Positions 1 to 5,762 of a stretch of DNA of 5,762 nucleotides are shown here, one piece after another. Position numbers and translations under genes: made by a program. This DNA is from Methanoregula sp. (GTDB lineage: Archaea > Halobacteriota > Methanomicrobia > Methanomicrobiales > Methanospirillaceae). Positions within the stretch are counted from its first letter, which is position 1; the number at the start of each line of letters is the position of its first letter. The notes under the pieces are model-generated. The model searched no databases and had not been told where the DNA came from. It worked only from the letters and a program-made list of their open reading frames with translations. The stretch lies in NCBI GenBank assembly GCA_003136075.1, contig PNBP01000005.1:1-5762 (forward strand), given 5' to 3'.

Positions 1-956
1 ATATCCCCAAGCTGCGGGAATTGCTGGAAACCATCCTTCCCCAGGAGACGACCTTTGACAACTACGAGGTGGAGCACGACTTCACCGCCATCGGGCGCCG
101 CATCATGCTTCTGAACGCCCGCCAGATCCAGCGCGTGCTCGGCAAAGAGCGCATTATCCTGCTGGCGATCGAGGACATTACCGAGCGCAAGCAGGCAGAG
201 GAGTTCCGGGAGCGGCTGATCAAGGAACTCGAGCAGAAGAATACCGAGCTGGAGCAGTTCACCTATACCGTCTCGCACGATCTCAAGAGCCCGCTCATCA
301 CGATCAGGGGATTTGCCGGTGTTCTTGACGAAGATATCCAGAAAAAAGATGGGGCAAACATCGCACGGGACCTCGAACGCATCAATGAAGCAGCCCAGAA
401 GATGGATACCCTCTTAAAAGATCTCCTGAACCTCTCACGGATTGGCAGGATTGTCAATCCCTCAAAAGAGATGCCGTTAACCGAAATTGCGCACGAAGCG
501 GTGGATCTCCTGCACATTCCCTTGCAGGAGCGGGAAGTAAAGGTCACGATCGAACCGGATATGCCGGCAGTCACTGTCGACCGGGTGAGGATCCGTGAAG
601 TGCTGATAAACCTTGTCGAGAATGCAATAAAATTCATGGGAGACCAGCCGCACCCGGAAATTGATATCGGCGTACAGTATGACAAGGGCCGACCGGTATT
701 TTTTGTTCAGGACAATGGTATCGGGATCGACCCGCGATACCATAAACGGATCTTTAACCTGTTCGAAAAACTGGACCCGAGAAAGGAGGGGTCGGGAGCC
801 GGCCTCGCCATTGTAAAACGGATCATCGAAGCCCATGGGGGAAAGATCTGGGTGGAATCCGCAGGTCCTGGTACCGGGAGCATATTCCGGTTCACCCTTC
901 CCGATCCTCTGCCGGGGAAAACAGATATACATAATAAGGAGGAGAAAGGAGAGTGA
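1..956 (+). CDS. PAS sensor histidine kinase, Cph1-like catalytic core (5' end outside window)
   Basis: This is the C-terminal part of a cytoplasmic histidine kinase; the frame is open from base 3, so the true start lies upstream and the TTG at 21 is not a believable start. The first ~55 codons (IPKLRELLETILP, then EVEHDF and GRRIMLLNARQI) are the end of the PAS type found in CheB/CheR-PAS-kinase fusions, closing with the PAC motif AIEDITERKQAEE. A short coiled helix (about 186-255) leads to HisKA: the H-box SHDLKSP has its phospho-accepting His at 276-278. The HATPase domain (about 576-902) is intact: N-box NLVENAIKF, G1 box DNGIGI, F-box IFNLFEKL, G2 box GSGAGLAIVKRI. The F- and G2-box style resembles Cph1-class phytochrome kinases, which pair with Rcp1 regulators, and such a regulator follows immediately. 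No membrane segment is visible. The sensed signal is unknown. The kinase assignment is secure; an upstream CheB/CheR part is inference. Confidence 0.95.
   Translation, partial: IPKLRELLETILPQETTFDNYEVEHDFTAIGRRIMLLNARQIQRVLGKERIILLAIEDITERKQAEEFRERLIKELEQKNTELEQFTYTVSHDLKSPLITIRGFAGVLDEDIQKKDGANIARDLERINEAAQKMDTLLKDLLNLSRIGRIVNPSKEMPLTEIAHEAVDLLHIPLQEREVKVTIEPDMPAVTVDRVRIREVLINLVENAIKFMGDQPHPEIDIGVQYDKGRPVFFVQDNGIGIDPRYHKRIFNLFEKLDPRKEGSGAGLAIVKRIIEAHGGKIWVESAGPGTGSIFRFTLPDPLPGKTDIHNKEEKGE
936..951 (+). promoter_or_regulatory. Tandem Shine-Dalgarno sites for the Rcp1-like regulator
   Basis: Two purine-rich sites sit in the last codons of the kinase gene: AAGGAGG at 936-942 and AAGGAG at 946-951. 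The first lies 10 bases before the GTG at 953, the second 10 bases before the in-frame ATG at 962. The sites therefore support either start and do not settle which is used. Confidence 0.6.
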
Positions 957-1420
957 ATTATATGGTGGAACTGAACGGAGAACCTCTGGTCATCCTGCTG
1001 GTCGAGGACAATGAATCGCATGCTGAACTTGTGATGCGGAGCATGCGCAACCAGCGTGTAGCAAATATTATTTACCATGTCATTGACGGCCAGCAGGCAC
1101 TTAATTTCCTGTTCCATAAGGGAGAATTCAGCGAAAAGGCAAAAAGTCCGTCCCCGAACCTGGTACTCCTTGACCTGCGGCTTCCCAAGGTTGACGGGCT
1201 TGAGGTGCTCAAAGTGATCAAGGAGACGCCCCACCTCGAACGCATTCCTGTCGTTATCCTCACGAGTTCTGACGCCGAGACCGATATCGTCCAGTCATAT
1301 GATTACCATGCGAACAGCTATGTGGTCAAACCCCTTGAGTTCAAAAAATTTACCCAGTTAATGGCAGACCTGGGGTTCTACTGGCTGGGCTGGAATGCCC
1401 CTCCCCATCTTGAAGAGTAG
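953..1420 (+). CDS. Single-domain response regulator, Rcp1 family
   Basis: A 155-residue stand-alone receiver (CheY-like fold) with no output domain, probably a phosphate-accepting partner of the kinase encoded just upstream. Numbered from the GTG: acidic pocket E18/D19 (ILLVEDN), phospho-accepting D74 in LVLLDLRLPKVDG, switch T104 in VVILTSSD, and K126-P127 in YVVKPLEF. The extended loop NFLFHKGEFSEKAKSPSPN before the Asp strand and the C-terminal FYWLGWNAPP are hallmarks of the Rcp1 family, partners of cyanobacterial phytochrome Cph1. Length is normal for the family. The GTG start overlaps the kinase stop as GTGA, which suggests translational coupling; the ATG at 962 (152 residues) is an equally possible start with its own ribosome binding site. 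The gene ends in TAG, three bases before the next start. It could act as a phosphate sink, a relay protein, or by protein contact; the sequence does not decide. Confidence 0.93.
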   Translation: MNYMVELNGEPLVILLVEDNESHAELVMRSMRNQRVANIIYHVIDGQQALNFLFHKGEFSEKAKSPSPNLVLLDLRLPKVDGLEVLKVIKETPHLERIPVVILTSSDAETDIVQSYDYHANSYVVKPLEFKKFTQLMADLGFYWLGWNAPPHLEE

Positions 1421-1423
1421 TGC

Positions 1424-4400
1424 ATGAAGACCTCTCCCAAAAAAAAACCACAAAAAAGGCGTAGTAAAAAACCCTCTCCTGCCCAACCGCTCCATTTTCT
1501 CATCGTTGAGGATGACCCCTCACATGCTGAACTGATCCGGCGCGGTCTTCTCTCTTTTGAAAAGCCATACCGGCTGACGGTGACGACCACGCTGGCCGGT
1601 GCCCGGGACCAGATTGCCACCGATCCCCCGGCACTCATTATCCTCGACCTGCTTCTCCCTGACGGGAATGGGGAGGCTTTCCTGCCGGAGAACCCGCAGG
1701 AGATCCGGTTCCCGGTCATTGTCATGACCAGCCATGGGGATGATGAGCTCGCCGCACGGCTCCTTGAGAAAGGAGCAATTGATTATCTGGTGAAGGGAAA
1801 GGCTGCTTTCGATGACCTGCCCCATATCGTGGAACGTGCACTCAAAGAATGGGATAATAACAAGAATCTGATGATCGCAAATAGAACAATACAGGAGTCG
1901 GAGAAACGCCTTGCCGATATTATCAGTTTCCTGCCCGATGCGACACTGGCCATAGACACAAACGGAACAGTCATTGCATGGAACCATGCGATAGAGGCGA
2001 TGACGGGCGTCCCTGCAGAACAGATGATTGGGAAAGCAAATTATGAATATGCTCTCCCGTTCTACCACGAACGGCGTCCGATGACAATCGATCTTGTCCT
2101 TCACGATGACCCGGCAGTTAAAGCAAAATATCCCGTGATGAAAAGGGAAGGTAGCACCCTGTTCTCCGAGATCTTTATACCCCACCTCAATAAAGGCAGG
2201 GGGGCACACCTTTGGTTTACAGCGTCCGTGCTGTATGATCCAGACGGGAATATTACCGGAGCAATTGAGTCCATCCGGGACATTACCGGGTTTAAACTTG
2301 CAGAAATAACGCTCCGGGAGAGCGAGGAACGGTACCGGACCCTGATCGAAGAGATCCCGGACTTCATCATCGTGCACCGGCAGGGCGAGCTGCTGTATAT
2401 CAGCCCTTCGATCTCAAAGATATTTGGGGGTTCCGCCAAAAACTTGCTCCATACCAGTATCTTCGATTATATTGTTCCCGAATCCCGTGAAACTGTTATC
2501 CAGGCAATGAAAATGCGGCATGATGGCGGATCCATCACCCCGTATATTGCCAAGCTGCGCATACCAGACGGTTCGGTACGGGTGGTTGAAATCCGGGGCG
2601 CCATCATCATGTTCGAAGGAGCACCGGCAATCCTCAATGTTCTGACCGATGTTACTGAAAAGAAATGGGCAGAAGATGCCATTTTTGAAAGCGAGCAGAA
2701 ATTCCGTACTCTTGCCGATTATACCTTTGACTGGGAGTACTGGATCGGTCCTGACGGGGAGTTTATCTATATCTCTCCCACCTGCAAACGGATCTCGGGG
2801 TACACGGCGGATGAATTCTACCATAACAAGGATCTCATGGACCAGATCGTCCTCCCTGAAGACCGGGAACTGGTCCGGGAGCATGCCAGTCACGTGAACG
2901 GTTGTCAGGATCCCGAAGACACGGAGTTCCGTATTATCACAAAAAAGGGCACCACGGTATGGATCGGGCATATCGAGCGTCCTGTCTTCGACCCGGAAGG
3001 GAACTATCTCGGACGACGGGGGAGCAACCGGGACATCTCCAAGCGCAAACTGGCGGAAGAATCACTCCAGAAAAAAAACAAGGATCTTGAAGCGGCTTAC
3101 GAGAGGATATTGATAAACGAAGAAGAGACCCGGCATAATTATGACCTGCTGGTCGCGAGCCAGGAAGCGCTGCAAAAAAGTCAACAGCTGCTCAACGAGA
3201 TCCAGCATATTACAAAATCCGGCGGATGGGAGTATGATGTTGCCACACACCAGGCAATCTGGACAGATGAAGTATTTCGTATTTATGGCGTATCGAAAAA
3301 CTATGATCCCAGTAACCTGAACCAGGACATCCAGTTTTATTCTCCCGATGATCGGGTGAAGATCGCGCAGGCATTCCAAGGAGTTATCGAACAGGGAATA
3401 CCCTATGATCTCGAACTGCAGATGGATACCGCCCGGGGAAAGAGAATATGGGTGCATACGAGTGGGAAGGCCGAGCGCACAGGGGACAAAATCGTCCGCG
3501 TTTTTGGCAACATTATGGATATTACCGAGCGCAAACACGCGGAGGAAGCCTTCCGTGAGAGTGAGAAGCGATTCCGCATGCTTATCCAGAACGCATCCGA
3601 TCTGATCCGGATCATCGATCGGGACAGGAAGATCGCGTATGAATCCCCTTCATCAGAACGCATTCTTGGCTATCCGCCGGGGACGTTGATCGGAACAGAT
3701 CCCTCGGATTATGTCCATCCCGATGACCTGAAACGGGTAACGGAAGATTTCCAGCAGGTTATTGACCGGAAAAATACCGGTATCCCCACAGAATTCCGGA
3801 TCAGGAAAGCAGACGGTACGTACATCTGGGTGGATGCCATTGGCGTGAACCTGCTCGGTGTTCCCGGGATTGACGGTATTGTGATCACGACCCGCCCCAT
3901 CGAACAGCGCAAAAAGATGGAACAGGTTCTGCAAGATAGCGAGGAGCGGTACAGGAATGTTGTTGAGGATCAGACTGAATTTATCAGCCGTTTCAGGCCG
4001 GACGGCACGCATGTCTTTGTCAACGAAGCATACTGCCGGTATTTCGATTTAAAGCGGGAGGATATCATCGGGAAAAAATTTGTCCCAAAAATTCCGGTTG
4101 AAGACCTGAGCGCTATCACGAAGCATTTTGCATCTCTGACAAAAACCCACCCGATTGGCGAGATAAGGCACCGCATTATCATGCCGGATGGTCAAGTGCG
4201 GTGGCAGCGCTGGAGTGATCGGGCTATTTTTGCTCCTGACGGAAATATTGTCGAATATCAATCTGTCGGCAGAGATATCAGCGATATAGTAAAATCAGGA
4301 GAAGCGCTACACGATAACGAGGAACGATATCGTGACCTCTTCAACCGATCACCGGTCGGGATCGTCCTCACCGATACGGCGGGAAATATCCGGGAACTAA

Positions 4401-5368
4401 ACAATTTTATGCTTGGGATATTCGGGTATACCCGGGAAGATATCCGGTCGATTAATATTTCCGTATTCTATGCACAACCGGACACGAGGCGAACGGTGGT
4501 CGAGACCTTACTCAATCAGGGCATAATTACTGATTATGAGGCCCTGTTCAGACGGCACGATGGCAGTACCTTCACCGGAATTCTCAACAGTTCCCGGATA
4601 CTTCGGCATGGGGAGACCCTGTTCCAGTCCTCCCTCCTTGATATCACCGATCGTAAAATGATGGAAGAAGAGATCAGGACGCTGAACAGTGCGCTGGAAC
4701 AGCGGGTCGCCCAGCGCACAAAGGAACTGGATGTGTCCTTAAAGGAGAAGGTGGTCCTGTTACGCGAGATCCATCACCGGGTAAAAAATAATCTCCAGGT
4801 CATCATCAGCATTCTCCGGCTCCAGAAACGCCACATCACCGATCTCCAGATACAGTCAGTTCTTCAGGACAGCGAAAGCCGGGTCAGGTCAATGGCACTC
4901 GTTCATGAAAAACTCTACCGGTCAGCTGATCTGGCGCATATCGATATCGGGGACTACCTCAAAACCCTTGCCAATTACCTGTTCAGCACTTATTCTGTCA
5001 ACCAGAAACAGGTGACCTTCCGTGTTACGCTCACAGACATTGAACTGGATATCAACCGGGCGATCCCGATTGGCCTTATCTTAAACGAGCTGATCTCCAA
5101 TGCCCTGAAGCATGCATTTCCTGAGGGAAGGAGTGGGTCGGTGGCGATGACCGGAGGGTACGAAGGAGAGGACATTGTCCTTTCCCTGCAGGATGACGGG
5201 ATTGGGTTACCGGTCGGTTGTGACTGGAGGCATTCCCCCTCTCTGGGAATGCATCTCGTCATGACCCTGATCGAACAGGTGCATGGGACAATTGACATAG
5301 CTGCCAGCGAAAAAGGAGTACATTTCATTATCAGAATCCCCAGGGATCACGGAACGGTGACAAAATGA
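1424..5368 (+). CDS. Receiver - seven PAS - HisKA_2 sensor histidine kinase
   Basis: A 1314-residue soluble hybrid kinase with no membrane segment. Domains by residue: Lys/Arg-rich tail (1-20); receiver (23-141) with acidic E29/D30, phospho-accepting D75 in LIILDLLLPDG, T102 and K124, where VKG replaces the usual KP; PAS1 (160-295, with NYEYALPFY); PAS2 (300-418); PAS3 (421-547); a charged helical linker (545-595); PAS4 (595-707); PAS5 (711-835); PAS6 (839-956); PAS7 (963-1077); coiled coil (1078-1108); HisKA_2 with EIHHRVKNNLQ, probable phospho-His H1118 by analogy with HRVKN in HWE kinases; HATPase with NELISNALKHAF (N-box), LQDDGIGLP (G1) and SLGMHLV (G2). The core looks intact. PAS domains usually bind small ligands or mediate dimer signalling; no LOV GXNCRFLQ or other cofactor motif was recognised, so the signal is unknown. 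The N-terminal receiver can take phosphate from another kinase, plausibly the one upstream. There is no clear ribosome binding site; the three-base gap suggests reinitiation after gene 2. Kinase function is secure; partners are inference. Confidence 0.96.
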   Translation: MKTSPKKKPQKRRSKKPSPAQPLHFLIVEDDPSHAELIRRGLLSFEKPYRLTVTTTLAGARDQIATDPPALIILDLLLPDGNGEAFLPENPQEIRFPVIVMTSHGDDELAARLLEKGAIDYLVKGKAAFDDLPHIVERALKEWDNNKNLMIANRTIQESEKRLADIISFLPDATLAIDTNGTVIAWNHAIEAMTGVPAEQMIGKANYEYALPFYHERRPMTIDLVLHDDPAVKAKYPVMKREGSTLFSEIFIPHLNKGRGAHLWFTASVLYDPDGNITGAIESIRDITGFKLAEITLRESEERYRTLIEEIPDFIIVHRQGELLYISPSISKIFGGSAKNLLHTSIFDYIVPESRETVIQAMKMRHDGGSITPYIAKLRIPDGSVRVVEIRGAIIMFEGAPAILNVLTDVTEKKWAEDAIFESEQKFRTLADYTFDWEYWIGPDGEFIYISPTCKRISGYTADEFYHNKDLMDQIVLPEDRELVREHASHVNGCQDPEDTEFRIITKKGTTVWIGHIERPVFDPEGNYLGRRGSNRDISKRKLAEESLQKKNKDLEAAYERILINEEETRHNYDLLVASQEALQKSQQLLNEIQHITKSGGWEYDVATHQAIWTDEVFRIYGVSKNYDPSNLNQDIQFYSPDDRVKIAQAFQGVIEQGIPYDLELQMDTARGKRIWVHTSGKAERTGDKIVRVFGNIMDITERKHAEEAFRESEKRFRMLIQNASDLIRIIDRDRKIAYESPSSERILGYPPGTLIGTDPSDYVHPDDLKRVTEDFQQVIDRKNTGIPTEFRIRKADGTYIWVDAIGVNLLGVPGIDGIVITTRPIEQRKKMEQVLQDSEERYRNVVEDQTEFISRFRPDGTHVFVNEAYCRYFDLKREDIIGKKFVPKIPVEDLSAITKHFASLTKTHPIGEIRHRIIMPDGQVRWQRWSDRAIFAPDGNIVEYQSVGRDISDIVKSGEALHDNEERYRDLFNRSPVGIVLTDTAGNIRELNNFMLGIFGYTREDIRSINISVFYAQPDTRRTVVETLLNQGIITDYEALFRRHDGSTFTGILNSSRILRHGETLFQSSLLDITDRKMMEEEIRTLNSALEQRVAQRTKELDVSLKEKVVLLREIHHRVKNNLQVIISILRLQKRHITDLQIQSVLQDSESRVRSMALVHEKLYRSADLAHIDIGDYLKTLANYLFSTYSVNQKQVTFRVTLTDIELDINRAIPIGLILNELISNALKHAFPEGRSGSVAMTGGYEGEDIVLSLQDDGIGLPVGCDWRHSPSLGMHLVMTLIEQVHGTIDIAASEKGVHFIIRIPRDHGTVTK
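1439..1471 (+). repeat. A-tract cluster in the start of the seven-PAS kinase gene
   Basis: Three adenine runs lie close together just after the start codon: nine A at 1439-1447, six at 1452-1457 and six at 1466-1471. They encode most of a tail with nine Lys/Arg in residues 2-16. The heptamer CCTCTCC flanks the cluster at 1431-1437 and 1473-1479, 42 bases apart, so loss of one repeat unit would remove 14 codons in frame. The runs are directly visible; any slippage or recombination is inference. Confidence 0.7.
5356..5360 (+). promoter_or_regulatory. Shine-Dalgarno GGTGA for the downstream receiver gene
   Basis: GGTGA sits four bases before the ATG at 5365, inside the last codons of the kinase gene. 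It matches the complement of the archaeal 16S rRNA 3' end (the GGTGA form is common in methanogens) and supports the ATGA-overlap start. The spacing is short but acceptable. Confidence 0.5.
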
Positions 5369-5762
5369 ACAAGGCGCGAATACTTATTGTAGAAGATGAA
5401 CTGATTGTTGCTGAAGACCTCCGCATGACTCTTACATCCCTAGGCTATGATGTCGTGGGGATTGCCGAGTCCGGTGAGCTCGCTATTAAACTGGCCGATG
5501 AGAAAAATCCTGACATCATCCTCATGGATATCATGCTTGGGGGAGAGCTCGACGGTATTTCCACCGCCGGCATGATCCAGATAAAACATGCCATCCCGAT
5601 GATCTATGTCACGGCATATGCCGACGAGGCATTGGTCACCCGGGCAAAAAAGACAGAACCGTTTGGCTATATCGTCAAGCCATTCAATGAACGTGAGATC
5701 CGGTCGAATATCGAGATTGCGCTCTACCGGCACAAAATGGAACAGGAGATCAAAAAGCGCCT
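5365..5762 (+). CDS. Response regulator receiver domain protein, N-terminal part (3' end outside window)
   Basis: The first 132 codons of a gene that starts at ATG 5365, overlapping the kinase stop as ATGA, and stays open to the window end. They form a full receiver domain: acidic E10/D11 in ILIVEDE, phospho-accepting D55 in IILMDIMLGGELDG, switch T83 in IYVTAYAD, and K105-P106 in GYIVKPFNERE. The patterns VTAYADEAL and RAKKTEPFGYIVKPF are typical of archaeal and bacterial regulators paired with HisKA_2 kinases, so the kinase just upstream is the natural phosphate donor. After the receiver a charged helix begins (IALYRHKMEQEIKKR), as in proteins where the receiver is followed by PAS and kinase domains. 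The gene may thus be a third receiver-PAS-kinase, or a regulator ending soon after the window; the output cannot be seen. The receiver call is firm; what follows is inference. Confidence 0.93.
   Translation, partial: MNKARILIVEDELIVAEDLRMTLTSLGYDVVGIAESGELAIKLADEKNPDIILMDIMLGGELDGISTAGMIQIKHAIPMIYVTAYADEALVTRAKKTEPFGYIVKPFNEREIRSNIEIALYRHKMEQEIKKR

Noticed and set aside
707..1234. Open frame of 175 codons on the - strand spanning genes 1 and 2
   Set aside because: It is antisense to the conserved HATPase motifs and to the receiver, and shows no domain of its own.
1520..2377. Long open frame of 285 codons on the - strand
   Set aside because: It lies wholly inside the well-supported receiver-PAS region of gene 3, and its translation is rich in Cys/His with no recognisable domain. 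It is a shadow of the coding strand.
2649..3090. Two short + strand open frames inside gene 3
   Set aside because: They overlap conserved PAS3 coding in another frame, and their Ser/Arg/Gly-rich translations resemble nothing known.
177..3534. The 14-base identity ATTACCGAGCGCAA at 177-190 and 3521-3534
   Set aside because: Both copies encode the same conserved PAC-end motif (ITERK) in two PAS domains, so shared protein constraint and codon preference explain it without a mobile or regulatory repeat.
3971..4300. Possible LOV-type photosensory site in PAS6 because of NEAYCRYF
   Set aside because: The flavin-binding GXNCRFLQ pattern is absent; NEAYCRYF is an ordinary PAS helix motif.
5440..5733. 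Open frame of 97 codons on the - strand near the window end
   Set aside because: It is antisense to the complete receiver domain of gene 4, whose conserved Asp, Thr and Lys residues show that the + strand is the real gene.

Overview
The window is a slice of a densely packed two-component signalling cluster, all on the + strand, with essentially every base coding. It holds four genes, and the first and last are cut by the window edges. Taxonomic markers are absent, but the style points to a methanogenic archaeon of the Methanomicrobiales (Methanoregula or Methanosphaerula-like). The pointers are a soluble kinase with many PAS domains, the helical linker between PAS3 and PAS4 with its AAYE...EEETRHNYD...ASQEAL pattern, HisKA_2-type kinase chemistry, a GGTGA ribosome binding site, and ATGA/GTGA stop-start overlaps. 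This assignment is inference; some deltaproteobacteria carry similar genes.

Layout: (1) 1-956, the 3' part of a histidine kinase: the end of a PAS domain of the type seen in CheB/CheR-PAS-kinase fusions, then a Cph1-like HisKA and HATPase core. (2) 953-1420, a single-domain response regulator of the Rcp1 (cyanobacterial phytochrome partner) type, overlapping gene 1 by GTGA. (3) 1424-5368, a 1314-residue soluble sensor kinase: Lys/Arg-rich tail, receiver, seven consecutive PAS domains, HisKA_2, HATPase. It starts three bases after the stop of gene 2 and in the same frame. (4) 5365 to beyond 5762, the N-terminal receiver domain of another response regulator, overlapping gene 3 by ATGA and running off the window.

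The simplest reading is one transcript encoding a branched phosphorelay. Kinase 1 probably phosphorylates the Rcp1-like regulator and perhaps the receiver at the N-terminus of gene 3. The seven-PAS kinase then probably phosphorylates the receiver of gene 4. No DNA-binding or other effector domain is visible, so the final output lies outside the window or acts by protein-protein contact. No promoter, terminator, RNA gene, mobile element or CRISPR array was seen, and no gap exceeds three bases. The individual parts are known families. The points most worth checking are the single in-frame amber codon between genes 2 and 3, the A-tract-rich start of gene 3, and the architecture of gene 3.
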